NCBI GenBank assembly: GCA_003242675.1
Contig: QGVE01000060.1
Location: forward strand, 1-15,082
From: Bacillota bacterium
GTDB taxonomy: Bacteria; Bacillota_E; Symbiobacteriia; Symbiobacteriales; Symbiobacteriaceae
DNA length: 15,082 nucleotides
Reading direction: 5' to 3'
Of the stretch, positions 1 to 6,854 are shown piece by piece (within the stretch, counting starts at the first letter, position 1; each line of letters starts with the position of its first letter). A model generated the notes under the pieces. It was given only the letters and a program-made list of their open reading frames with translations, was not told the origin of the DNA and made no database searches. The translations under genes were made by a program, and so were the position numbers.

Positions 1-16
1 GTAGAACCTCACACCT

Positions 17-125
<109 letters not shown>

Positions 126-144
126 CTCTTTCACGACGAGCGGT

Positions 145-164
145 CCCGGTCGCAAACGACCGGG
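145..164 (+). other. Hairpin between 5S rRNA and first tRNA
   Basis: A perfect 8-bp stem, CCCGGTCG (145-152) with CGACCGGG (157-164), closes a CAAA loop. No T-run follows, so it looks more like a processing or spacing hairpin in the rRNA-tRNA precursor than an intrinsic terminator. Confidence 0.55.
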
Positions 165-180
165 GTCGCACGTCGGACAT

Positions 181-255
181 TCCGGCATAGCTCAACGGTA
201 GAGCATCCGGCTGTTAACCGGAGGGTTGTAGGTTCGAATCCTACTGCCGGAGCCA
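181..255 (+). tRNA. tRNA-Asn (GTT)
   Basis: Full cloverleaf: acceptor TCCGGCA (181-187) pairs with TGCCGGA (245-251), followed by discriminator G and encoded CCA. The anticodon loop CTGTTAA gives GTT at 213-215, and the T-arm GGTTCGAATC is canonical. Confidence 0.96.
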
Positions 256-259
256 ACAA

Positions 260-335
260 GCGGGTTTAGCTCAGTTGGTAGAGCGCCACCTTGCCAAGGT
301 GGAGGTCGCGAGTTCGAGTCTCGTAACCCGCTCCA
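260..335 (+). tRNA. tRNA-Gly (GCC), copy 1
   Basis: Acceptor GCGGGTT (260-266) pairs with AACCCGC (325-331); discriminator T and encoded CCA follow. The loop TTGCCAA places anticodon GCC at 293-295. It is identical over all 76 bases to the copy at 612-687. Confidence 0.97.
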
Positions 336-341
336 GCTCCT

Positions 342-418
342 GGCGGCGTAGCTCAGCTGGCTAGAGCATGCGGTTCATACCCGCAGTGTCGCAGGTTCGA
401 ATCCTGCCGCCGCTACCA
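342..418 (+). tRNA. tRNA-Met (CAT), probably elongator
   Basis: Acceptor GGCGGCG (342-348) pairs with CGCCGCT (408-414) with a G-U pair at the end; ACCA is encoded. The loop TTCATAC gives CAT at 376-378. The anticodon stem is TGCGG/CCGCA, without the three G-C pairs of initiator tRNA, and G1-U72 is paired rather than mismatched, so the initiator is excluded. The sequence looks like Bacillus elongator tRNA-Met. An Ile tRNA with lysidine-modified CAT is less likely. Confidence 0.93.
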
Positions 419-526
419 GAGAGTCGAGAGCGCCGGGCAGCAGTCCTGCCGCCCGGCCCCAAGGACACCCACAACCCACAACTCACATCCTCTCATAACT
501 CACAACTCACTGCTCACAACTCAAAT
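419..526 (+). other. tRNA-Met/tRNA-Phe spacer with hairpin and G-poor repeat tract
   Basis: The first part holds an imperfect hairpin whose outer arms are GCCGGGC (432-438) and GCCCGGC (451-457). The second part, 465-526, has only one G and consists of variants of CACAACTCAC / ATAACTCAC repeated several times. Such a C/A-rich G-poor stretch contrasts sharply with the high-GC surroundings. No gene is seen. Confidence 0.6.
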
Positions 527-602
527 GGCCCGGTAGCTCAGTTGGTAGAGCACGCGACTGAAAATCGCGGTGTCGCCGGTTCGATTCCGGCCTGGGCCAC
601 CA
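527..602 (+). tRNA. tRNA-Phe (GAA)
   Basis: Acceptor GGCCCGG (527-533) pairs with CTGGGCC (592-598) including one G-T wobble; discriminator A and CCA are encoded. Anticodon stem CGCGA/TCGCG encloses CTGAAAA, so GAA is at 560-562. Confidence 0.96.
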
Positions 603-611
603 GAATATCCT

Positions 612-687
612 GCGGGTTTAGCTCAGTTGGTAGAGCGCCACCTTGCCAAGGTGGAGGTCGCGAGTTCGAGTCTCGTAACCCGCTCCA
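612..687 (+). tRNA. tRNA-Gly (GCC), copy 2
   Basis: Identical in all 76 positions to the tRNA-Gly at 260-335, with anticodon GCC and encoded CCA. The flanking bases differ, so the duplicated unit is the tRNA itself. Confidence 0.97.
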
Positions 688-695
688 ATTCAAGT

Positions 696-771
696 GCGCG
701 GTTAGCTCAGTTGGGAGAGCGCATGATTGACGTTCATGAGGTCAGAGGTTCGAATCCTCTACCGCGCACCA
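696..771 (+). tRNA. tRNA-Val (GAC)
   Basis: Acceptor GCGCGGT (696-702) pairs with ACCGCGC (761-767), then A and CCA. The stem CATGA/TCATG encloses TTGACGT, giving anticodon GAC at 729-731. Position 37 is G (732), whereas valine tRNAs normally have A there; the cloverleaf is otherwise regular. Confidence 0.93.
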
Positions 772-776
772 GGGGG

Positions 777-806
777 CTCCGGAAGTGGCGCCAGCCACTT
801 CCGGAG
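777..806 (+). other. Strong 13-bp hairpin in tRNA spacer
   Basis: CTCCGGAAGTGGC (777-789) and GCCACTTCCGGAG (794-806) form a perfect 13-bp stem with a GCCA loop. It is not followed by T residues. The remaining spacer to 892 contains another self-complementary GGCGCC pair around 850-863 and a short AT-richer stretch at 868-880. It could be a processing signal, a pause or attenuation site, or a Rho-assisted end dividing the cluster. Confidence 0.55.
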
Positions 807-892
807 GCCAGGCAGCGTGGAACAGGCCCTCGTAAGTCGGCGCACCCGTGGCGCCGGGGCGCCGGCTGAATCATTTTGTTGCCCGTACATGC

Positions 893-969
893 GGAGGCGT
901 GGTGTAGAGGCCTAACATGCGGCCCTGTCACGGCCGAGATCGCGGGTTCGAATCCCGTCGCCTCCGCCA
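893..969 (+). tRNA. tRNA-Asp (GTC)
   Basis: Acceptor GGAGGCG (893-899) pairs with CGCCTCC (959-965); discriminator G and CCA are encoded. Stem CGGCC/GGCCG encloses CTGTCAC, anticodon GTC at 927-929. G73 is the usual Asp discriminator. Confidence 0.96.
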
Positions 970-973
970 ACGT

Positions 974-1064
974 GCAGATGTGGCGGAATTGGCAGACGCG
1001 CACGGCTCAGGACCGTGTCGGGTAACCACCCCCGGTGGGAGTTCGAGTCTCCCCATCTGCACCA
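974..1064 (+). tRNA. tRNA-Leu (CAG)
   Basis: A class II tRNA with a long variable arm (about 1018-1037). Acceptor GCAGATG (974-980) pairs with CATCTGC (1054-1060), followed by ACCA. The loop CTCAGGA gives CAG at 1008-1010. Confidence 0.96.
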
Positions 1065-1067
1065 CAT

Positions 1068-1144
1068 GCGAGGGTAGCTCAGTAGGCCAGAGCACTCGGC
1101 TGATAACCGAGAGGTCCCGGGTTCGAATCCCGGCCCTCGCACCA
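1068..1144 (+). tRNA. tRNA-Ile (GAT)
   Basis: Acceptor GCGAGGG (1068-1074) pairs with CCCTCGC (1134-1140) and ACCA is encoded. Stem CTCGG/CCGAG encloses CTGATAA, anticodon GAT at 1102-1104. Confidence 0.96.
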
Positions 1145-1164
1145 CGAATCCCCTATCTCCGCAC

Positions 1165-1240
1165 GCTGGTGTAGCTCAGCCGGTAGAGCAGCTGATTCGT
1201 AATCAGCAGGTCGCCGGTTCGAGTCCGGCCACCAGCTCCA
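1165..1240 (+). tRNA. tRNA-Thr (CGT)
   Basis: Acceptor GCTGGTG (1165-1171) pairs with CACCAGC (1230-1236); T and CCA follow. Stem GCTGA/TCAGC encloses TTCGTAA, anticodon CGT at 1198-1200. Confidence 0.96.
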
Positions 1241-1242
1241 GC

Positions 1243-1263
1243 AGGCGCCCGTTTCGGGCGCCT
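1243..1263 (+). other. Hairpin between tRNA-Thr and tRNA-Ser
   Basis: AGGCGCCCG (1243-1251) pairs perfectly with CGGGCGCCT (1255-1263) around a TTT loop. The following bases are not T-rich, so termination is unlikely without another factor. Confidence 0.5.
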
Positions 1264-1282
1264 CCATCCCTCGTTCGCAGCC

Positions 1283-1373
<91 letters not shown>

Positions 1374-1384
1374 ACATAGATCCG

Positions 1385-1413
1385 GGACCCAGCCGCTCTG
1401 GCTGGGTCCTGTT
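1385..1413 (+). terminator. Probable terminator of the rRNA-tRNA transcript
   Basis: GGACCCAGCC (1385-1394) and GGCTGGGTCC (1400-1409) form a perfect 10-bp stem with a GCTCT loop, followed by TGTTGC. The T-run is weak, but the hairpin lies directly after the last tRNA and before a new promoter. Confidence 0.7.
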
Positions 1414-1430
1414 GCACTTCACCCATGGTT

Positions 1431-1459
1431 TTGCCGCCCGCAGGGGCATGTGCTATAAT
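1431..1459 (+). promoter_or_regulatory. Vegetative promoter of speE-speB, extended -10
   Basis: TTGCCG (1431-1436), a 17-bp spacer and a perfect TATAAT (1454-1459) preceded by TGC form a strong sigma-A-type promoter with extended -10. Transcription should begin near 1466. This lies between the tRNA terminator and speE. Confidence 0.85.
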
Positions 1460-1507
1460 TTGACGATGCTTTACCTCGACTGCGCGCCGGAAAGGAGCCC
1501 GAGTGCC

Positions 1508-2371
1508 GTGGAGCTGTTCCTGACCGAGAATCAGACGGAGGACATGCGGCTCTCCGTCCGTGTCAGCAGGGTCCTGCACCACGAGAAGACGCCGTACCAG
1601 GAGCTGCTCGTCGTGGAGACGCCCCAGTGGGGCCGCCTGATGGCCCTGGACGGCTTCTTCCAGACGTGTGACCGTGACGAGTTCGTCTACCACGAGATGG
1701 GCGCGCACGTCGCCATGTGCACCCACCCCGATCCCCGCCGGGTGCTGATCATCGGCGGCGGGGACGGCGGCATGGCGCGCGAGGTCGTGCGCCACCCGCA
1801 GGTCGAGCGCGTCGACCTGGTCGAGATCGACGAGCGCGTCGTCGAGTGCTGCAAGCAGTACTTCCCGCAGATCGCGGTGGCGCTCTCGGGCAACCCCAAG
1901 GTGCACGTCCACATCGCCGACGGCATCCAGTGGGTGCAGGAGCACGAGGCCGAATACGACGTGGTCATCATCGACTCGTCCGAGCCCATCGGCCCCGGCG
2001 AGGGACTGTTCACGGCCAACTTCTACGCCGGCGTCTTCCGGTGCCTGAGGGACGACGGGATCCTCGTCGCCCAGACCGAGTCGCCCTGGGTCAACGCGCC
2101 GATCATCAAGCGGGCCTACCGGGGCATCCGACGATCCTTCCCGATCACCCGGCTGTACACCTGCGCCGTGCCGACGTATCCCACGGGGCTCTGGTCGTTT
2201 ACCCTGGGGTCCAAGAAGTACGACCCGCTGGAGGCCCGCCCCGAGGAGCGCGTGGGCGCCTTGGGCGAGCTGAAGTATTACACCCCCGCGGTGCACCGCG
2301 CCGCGTTCCAGCTCCCGGTCTTCGTGGCGCAGATCGTGGCGGAGGCCGAGCAGGAGGAGGAAGAGCCGTGA
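1508..2371 (+). CDS. speE: Spermidine synthase family aminopropyltransferase SpeE
   Basis: A cytoplasmic aminopropyltransferase that moves the aminopropyl group of decarboxylated SAM onto putrescine. The 287-residue length is normal for the family. Residues 58-67 (EFVYHEMGAH), the nucleotide-binding GGGDGG at 83-88 and the catalytic DSSEP at 156-160 followed by IGPGEGLFT are SpeE hallmarks. GTG at 1508 is chosen because AAAGGAG lies at 1491-1497 and the product then starts MELFLTE like known SpeE proteins. An in-frame ATG at 1466 coincides with the predicted transcription start and would need leaderless translation. The stop overlaps the speB start by 4 bp, so the two are coupled. In thermophiles related enzymes can act on agmatine instead; the sequence alone does not settle this. 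Confidence 0.93.
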   Translation: MELFLTENQTEDMRLSVRVSRVLHHEKTPYQELLVVETPQWGRLMALDGFFQTCDRDEFVYHEMGAHVAMCTHPDPRRVLIIGGGDGGMAREVVRHPQVERVDLVEIDERVVECCKQYFPQIAVALSGNPKVHVHIADGIQWVQEHEAEYDVVIIDSSEPIGPGEGLFTANFYAGVFRCLRDDGILVAQTESPWVNAPIIKRAYRGIRRSFPITRLYTCAVPTYPTGLWSFTLGSKKYDPLEARPEERVGALGELKYYTPAVHRAAFQLPVFVAQIVAEAEQEEEEP

Positions 2372-3249
2372 GCGGCCGCTGTTTGCCCGACTTCCCCCAT
2401 ATCGAGCGGCTGGCCGACTTCATGGCGGCCTCCGGCGATTACGCCTCGGCCCGGGCGGTGCTGTGGGGGATCGGCCAGGACTTCACCACGTCCTACCGGC
2501 CCGGCACCCGCTTCGGCCCGGGCCGGATCCGCGAGGCCTCCTACGGCATCGAGGAGTTCAGCTACCACTCCCGGATGAGCCTGACCGAGAAGAACTTCTT
2601 CGACCTGGGCGACGTGGCGGTGGTGTTCGGCGACGTCGCGGAGTCGCTGCGGCGCGCCGAGGAGGTGGCCCGCCGGCTGTTTGCCGACGGCAAGCTCTCG
2701 CTGATGATGGGCGGCGAGCACCTGGTCACCCTCCCGGTGGTCAAGGCCGCCTACGAGAAGTACGGCGACGACCTGGTGCTCCTGCAGTTCGACGCCCACG
2801 CCGACCTCCGGGAGGATTACCTGGGCAACCCGCTCAGCCACGCGACGGTCATGCGCCGCTGCCTCGATTTCCTTCCGCCCGGCAACCTCTACCAGTTCGG
2901 CATCCGCAGCGGCACCCGGGAGGAGTACGAGTTCGGCATGAGCCGGTGCCACCTGTTCCCCCACGAGGTGCTGGAGCCCCTGAAGCGGGTCATCCCGACC
3001 CTGGGGGACCGGCCGGTCTACATCACGATCGACATCGACGTGATGGACCCGGCGTTCGCGCCGGGCACGGGCACCCCCGAGCCCGGCGGCATCACCAGCC
3101 GGGAGATGATCGACGCGATCCTGGCCATGCGGGGCCTCAACGTGGTGGGGCTGGACGTCGTCGAGGTGGCGCCCGGGCTGGACCCCACCGAGCGGACGTC
3201 GGTGCTGGCGGCCAAGCTGATCCGCGAGGCGATTCTCGCGTTCGCCTGA
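2368..3249 (+). CDS. speB: Agmatinase / ureohydrolase SpeB
   Basis: A ureohydrolase of the arginase fold that cleaves agmatine to putrescine and urea, supplying the substrate of SpeE. The 293-residue protein has the manganese-binding set: GGEH at 115-118, DAHAD at 142-146 and DIDVMDP at 222-228, plus the downstream GTGTPEPGG stretch. The start is the GTG in the GTGA overlap with speE, with a purine-rich AGGAGGAGGAAG ribosome-binding site inside the end of speE. The context (speE-speB-argS) resembles Firmicute clusters. It could act on N1-aminopropylagmatine if the thermophile route is used. Confidence 0.93.
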   Translation: MSGRCLPDFPHIERLADFMAASGDYASARAVLWGIGQDFTTSYRPGTRFGPGRIREASYGIEEFSYHSRMSLTEKNFFDLGDVAVVFGDVAESLRRAEEVARRLFADGKLSLMMGGEHLVTLPVVKAAYEKYGDDLVLLQFDAHADLREDYLGNPLSHATVMRRCLDFLPPGNLYQFGIRSGTREEYEFGMSRCHLFPHEVLEPLKRVIPTLGDRPVYITIDIDVMDPAFAPGTGTPEPGGITSREMIDAILAMRGLNVVGLDVVEVAPGLDPTERTSVLAAKLIREAILAFA

Positions 3250-3324
3250 GCGCAGGCGGCCGTGGCCGCGCGGCGACGGCGCATCTACATAAGCGGTTGA
3301 CATCGACTTAGGAGGGCGGACGGC

Positions 3325-5001
3325 ATGCGGATTGTGGAGCAAGTCAAGAGCGAGATCCGCCAGGCCCTGGCGGAGGCGGTCGGCAGGGCCGTGGCGGGGG
3401 GCGCCCTGATCGGTCCGGCCCCCGAGATCGTCCTGGAGACGCCCAAGGAGAGGGCGCACGGCGACTTCGCCACCAACCTCGCCATGGTGATGGCCCGCCA
3501 GGAGAAGAAGCCGCCGCGGGTCATCGCACAGGCGATCGTCGATCACCTGCGGACCGACGGCACGTGGATCGAATCCGCCGAGGTCGCCGGCCCCGGGTTC
3601 ATCAACCTGCGGCTGCGCCGCGGCTGGGTGCACCAGGTGCTGCCGGCGATCCAGGCAGAGGGGGCCGACTACGGCAAGAGCGACCACGGCCGCAAGCAGC
3701 GGATCCTGCTGGAGTACGTCAGCGCCAATCCCACCGGGCCGATGGTGCTGGTGCAGGCCCGGGCGGGGGCCTTCGGGTCCGCCCTGGCCCGGCTGCTCAA
3801 CTGGGCCGGCTACGAGTGCCACACCGAGTTCTACGTGAACGACGCCGGCAACCAGATCAAGATCCTGGCCCGCACCGTGGACCTGCGGGCGCAGGAGCTG
3901 CGGGGCGCCAAGGTCGAGATCCCCGAGGGTTACTACCCCGGCGAGGACGTCATCGAGTGTGCCCGCGCCCTCCTGGAGCAGTACCCGGACTTCCTGGAGA
4001 AGCCGGAGGAGGAGCGGCTCGCGTTCCTGGAGCACTGGGCGCCGGAGTACTTCCGGAAGGGCCACGAGGAGGTGCTGCGCCGCTACGGCGTCGAGTTCGA
4101 CCGCTGGTTCAGCGAGCGCTCGCTGCGGGAGGCCGGCGCCCCGGCCAAGCTGGTGCAGTGGCTGCTGGAGCGGGGCGAGGCCTACGAGAAGGACGGCGCC
4201 ATCTGGATGCGGACCACCGCCTACGGCGACGACAAGGACCGGGTGCTGGTCAAGTCCGATGGCGAGTACACCTACTTCGCCGTCGACGCCTGCTACCACA
4301 GGGACAAGTATGACCGGGGCTACTCCACGCTCATCAACATCTGGGGCCAGGACCACCATGGCTACGTGGGCCGCATGAAGGCGATGGTGCAGTGCCTCGG
4401 CCGCCCGGCGGACTCGCTGGAGATCCTGATCAGCCAGATGGTCCGGCTCTTCAAGGACGGCCAGGAGTTCCGCATGTCCAAGCGCCGGGGCAACTACGTC
4501 ACCCTGGAGGACCTGCTGGAGCAGGTCTCGGTGGACGCCGCCCGCTACTTCTTCCTCATGCGCAGCCTCGACACGCACATGGACTTCGACCTCGACCTGG
4601 CCAACCTGAAGTCCAGCGACAACCCGGTGTTCTACGTGCAGTACGCCCACGCCCGCATCTGCTCCATCCTGCGCCAGGCGCAGGAGCAGGGGCTGGAGGT
4701 GCCGGCCGCGTCCGAGGTCGACCTGTCGCTCCTCGCCGACGAGTCCGAGGTGGAGCTCATGCGCAAGCTGGCCGAGTTCCCCGAGGAGATCATCGGGGCG
4801 GCCGACGCCCGGGAGGTGCACCGCATCCCCCGGTACCTGAACGAGCTGGCCACGCTCTTCCACCAGTTCTACGCCCGCTGCCGCGTGGTGTCCGACGACC
4901 TGCCCCTCACCCGGGCCCGCCTGCTGCTGGTGGACTGCACCCGGACGGTGCTGGCCAACGCCCTGGGGATCCTGGGGGTCTCGGCGCCGGAGCGGATGTA
5001 G
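3325..5001 (+). CDS. argS: Arginyl-tRNA synthetase ArgRS with degenerate HIGH motif
   Basis: A class I synthetase that charges tRNA-Arg. The 558-residue length fits the family. In order: an N-terminal Add-type domain (HGDFATNLAMVMA near residue 45), the catalytic Rossmann domain with NPTGP at 135-139, FYVNDAGNQ near 170, a KMSKS-like MSKRRGN at 384-390, and a C-terminal DALR anticodon-binding domain starting near VFYVQYAHARI. The place where HVGH normally stands reads VLVQ (141-144), so both catalytic histidines are absent although the rest is well preserved and the frame is intact. ATG 3325 has AGGAGGG 8 bases upstream. It starts 75 bp after speB and may share its transcript. Whether the motif change is lineage-wide could not be checked. 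Confidence 0.92.
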   Translation: MRIVEQVKSEIRQALAEAVGRAVAGGALIGPAPEIVLETPKERAHGDFATNLAMVMARQEKKPPRVIAQAIVDHLRTDGTWIESAEVAGPGFINLRLRRGWVHQVLPAIQAEGADYGKSDHGRKQRILLEYVSANPTGPMVLVQARAGAFGSALARLLNWAGYECHTEFYVNDAGNQIKILARTVDLRAQELRGAKVEIPEGYYPGEDVIECARALLEQYPDFLEKPEEERLAFLEHWAPEYFRKGHEEVLRRYGVEFDRWFSERSLREAGAPAKLVQWLLERGEAYEKDGAIWMRTTAYGDDKDRVLVKSDGEYTYFAVDACYHRDKYDRGYSTLINIWGQDHHGYVGRMKAMVQCLGRPADSLEILISQMVRLFKDGQEFRMSKRRGNYVTLEDLLEQVSVDAARYFFLMRSLDTHMDFDLDLANLKSSDNPVFYVQYAHARICSILRQAQEQGLEVPAASEVDLSLLADESEVELMRKLAEFPEEIIGAADAREVHRIPRYLNELATLFHQFYARCRVVSDDLPLTRARLLLVDCTRTVLANALGILGVSAPERM

Positions 5002-5021
5002 GCCCTGGCGTGTTATGTTAC

Positions 5022-5058
5022 AATAAAACGGAGCCCGCCATCGCGGTGCGGGCTCCGT
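5022..5058 (-). terminator. Convergent terminator between argS and the osmC-family gene
   Basis: ACGGAGCCCGC (5028-5038) and GCGGGCTCCGT (5048-5058) form a perfect 11-bp stem. Read on the minus strand the stem is followed by TTTATTG, a good intrinsic terminator for the leftward osmC-family gene that ends at 5073. For the rightward argS transcript the T-run is poor (TTCG), though the hairpin may still contribute. Confidence 0.85.
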
Positions 5059-5072
5059 TCGCGTGTTCGGGC

Positions 5073-5501
5073 TTACTCCACGGGCTGACCGTTGATCTCG
5101 ATCCGGTAGGTGATCTCCGCACCGTGGCGGAAGAGGCCGGCCACGGAGCAGTAGCGCTGCTCGGAAAGCTCCACGGCGTGCTTCACCTTGTCGGCGGGCA
5201 CGTCCTTGCCGAAGACCCGGTACACCAGCCGGAACTTTTCGAAGTACCGCGGGTACTCCTCCCGCTCGTCGGCCTCCACGGCGATCTCCACGCGGTCGAA
5301 GTCCACCCGCATCTTCTGCAGGATCGAGACGATGTCGATCCCGGTGCAGCCGCCCAGCGCGGCCAGGAGGAGCTCGGTGGGCCGGGGGCCCTTGTCCTCG
5401 CCGCCCGCCTCACGCCGCGCGTCCATCAGGATCGTGTGCCCCGAGCCCGTCCGGGCCTCGAACGCCATACCGCCTGTCCACCGCACCAATGCTTCCTTCA
5501 T
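5073..5501 (-). CDS. OsmC/YhfA-family protein
   Basis: A small 142-residue soluble OsmC-fold protein. The two cysteines typical of the superfamily are present: C52 in LGGCTGIDIVSIL and C118 in YCSVAGL. OsmC/Ohr relatives use this pair to reduce organic hydroperoxides; the YhfA-like branch, which the CTGID motif resembles, has no firmly established substrate. The ATG at 5501 (complement) is preceded by GAGGTGAT at good spacing. The same frame stays open far upstream over the sigma-factor genes, but that is a high-GC artefact. It is monocistronic and divergent from the ECF sigma gene, sharing a 132-bp upstream region. Confidence 0.88.
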   Translation of the reverse strand: MKEALVRWTGGMAFEARTGSGHTILMDARREAGGEDKGPRPTELLLAALGGCTGIDIVSILQKMRVDFDRVEIAVEADEREEYPRYFEKFRLVYRVFGKDVPADKVKHAVELSEQRYCSVAGLFRHGAEITYRIEINGQPVE

Positions 5502-5552
5502 GCGCAAATCACCTCGTTCACCTGATTCGCTGTGCATGGGGCATCGCCTGCC

Positions 5553-5574
5553 GAACCTTTTTCCCCGTGACGTG
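5553..5574 (+). promoter_or_regulatory. Possible ECF-type promoter of the sigma/anti-sigma operon
   Basis: GAACCTTTTT (5553-5562) resembles the AAC-containing -35 element of ECF promoters, and CGTG (5571-5574) resembles the CGT-type -10. The 14 bases between AAC and CGT are slightly fewer than the usual 15-17, so this is only a candidate autoregulatory promoter. It lies 60 bases before the sigma gene. Confidence 0.35.
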
Positions 5575-5633
5575 ATCTTCATGCATAGAGGCGTTCGGCG
5601 GCAGGGGCGCGCCGAGAAGGAGGGGGTACCAGA

Positions 5634-6155
5634 TTGACCAAGGAGGAGCGGTTCTTCGCACTGTACCGGCCCGAGCAGGGCAAGCTCTACCGTACCGCCT
5701 GGGCGATTCTCGGCAACGAAGCCGACGCCGCCGACGCGCTGCAGGAAGCCACCATCCGCGCCTATCGGGCCTTCGGGCAGCTCCGGGGCGGGGATGTGGC
5801 GTTCCCCGCCTGGATTCGGCGCATCCTCGTCAACACCTGTACCCAGATCCTGCGCCGGCGCATGCGGGTGATCCCCGTGGAGCGGCCCGAGGACCTGAAG
5901 GACCACCCCGTGACCCAGGTGGACCTGCCCCTGGACGGCGACGTCTGGGACGCCGTGCGCAGCTTGGACGAGCGCTACCGGGCGGTGGTCGTGCTCCGCT
6001 TCCTGAACGACATGCAGCTGGAGGAGATCGCGGCAGCCCTGGACATCCCCCTGGGCACGGTGAAGTCCCGGCTGCACGCGGCCTTGAAGCAGCTGCGGAG
6101 CCGCCTGCAGGCGCTCGAGGAACGGAAGGAGGGGCGCGGAGTCGATGCAGTGTGA
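5634..6155 (+). CDS. ECF-family RNA polymerase sigma factor
   Basis: A 173-residue sigma-70-family factor of the extracytoplasmic-function type. Region 2 covers roughly residues 8-75 (LYRTAWAILGNEADAADALQ is its core), and region 4 roughly 105-160, with the helix-turn-helix LEEIAAALDIPLGTVKSRL. There is no region 1 or 3, as expected. The TTG start is used because AAGGAGGGGG ends about 6 bases upstream. The gene overlaps the anti-sigma gene by 11 bp, the usual arrangement for a sigma factor held by a membrane partner. The regulon is unknown; its own operon is the likely first target. Confidence 0.92.
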   Translation: MTKEERFFALYRPEQGKLYRTAWAILGNEADAADALQEATIRAYRAFGQLRGGDVAFPAWIRRILVNTCTQILRRRMRVIPVERPEDLKDHPVTQVDLPLDGDVWDAVRSLDERYRAVVVLRFLNDMQLEEIAAALDIPLGTVKSRLHAALKQLRSRLQALEERKEGRGVDAV

Positions 6156-6849
6156 GCAGATCCAGTCGCAGCTGATGGCGTACCTGTTCGGTACGCTGCC
6201 GCAGCAGGAGCGCGCCGCCATCGAGGCACATCTGATGCAGTGCGAGGCCTGCTCAGAGGAGGCCAACGCGATGCGAGACATCGGCGACAGGCTGTCACAG
6301 GGGCTGAAGGAGTGGGTGAACCAGGGGGTGTGCCCGCCGGAGGTCGCGGCGCGCATCCAGGCCAGCCTCCGGAGCGAGATCCGCCGGTCCACGTGGCGCC
6401 GCACGGCTGCCGTGCTGGCGTCGGTCGCCGCCGTGGCCGCCGTGGTGCTCATCGCGGCCTCGGCCCGCCTGCTGGATCCGGACCTGGAGATCCACCTGAA
6501 CCCCGAGGAGCGCATGACGGGCGCCCTCTTCCGGAAATCGGTGGATGGCCTGCGCCTCACCATCATCTCGGTGGCGACCAGCGAATCGGCGACCCGCATC
6601 GACTACACGGTGGAGGGGGAGGGGCTCGTGCTGCCCGCGGAGGAGGCTGCCCTGCGGCCGCAGGTGTCCACGCCGTCCGGGCCGCTCACCTGCCCGTCGC
6701 TGACGGTCGACCAGCAGCGGGGCGCGATTCGCTTTGAACTTCACTGCGAGCCCGTGCCGAAGGGGGAGACCATCACCCTGACGCTGCCGGAGCTGCCGCG
6801 CCGGTCCGGCGGCACGTTCCCCTCGATCACGGCGACCTTCACCAACTGA
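6145..6849 (+). CDS. Membrane anti-sigma factor with ZAS zinc motif
   Basis: A 234-residue protein that probably sequesters the ECF factor encoded just upstream. The N-terminal 40 residues carry the zinc-binding anti-sigma signature: C3, then H29-x3-C33-x2-C36 (HLMQCEAC). Residues 87-107 form a single hydrophobic membrane segment preceded by arginines, so the N-terminus should be cytoplasmic and residues 110-234 extracytoplasmic. The outer domain is not recognised with certainty; it resembles the DUF4179-type ectodomains of Firmicute anti-sigma factors. The ATG overlaps the sigma-gene end, implying translational coupling. Confidence 0.88.
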   Translation: MQCEQIQSQLMAYLFGTLPQQERAAIEAHLMQCEACSEEANAMRDIGDRLSQGLKEWVNQGVCPPEVAARIQASLRSEIRRSTWRRTAAVLASVAAVAAVVLIAASARLLDPDLEIHLNPEERMTGALFRKSVDGLRLTIISVATSESATRIDYTVEGEGLVLPAEEAALRPQVSTPSGPLTCPSLTVDQQRGAIRFELHCEPVPKGETITLTLPELPRRSGGTFPSITATFTN

Positions 6850-6854
6850 ACGGG

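Noticed and set aside
1466..1468. ATG start for speE
   Set aside because: It coincides with the predicted transcription start and would add 14 residues not typical of SpeE; GTG 1508 has a good ribosome-binding site.
3297..3302. TTGACA as a -35 element for argS
   Set aside because: A -10 at 17 bp spacing would fall on the start region (3320-3325) and shows no match; the sequence more simply precedes the ribosome-binding site.
2278..4863. An 861-codon open frame on the minus strand over speB and argS
   Set aside because: Same shadow effect; it overlaps two genes with intact catalytic motifs and shows no domain.
5011..5025. Extended -10-like TGTTACAAT after argS
   Set aside because: No -35 at proper distance, and it would read straight into the terminator hairpin and the opposing gene.
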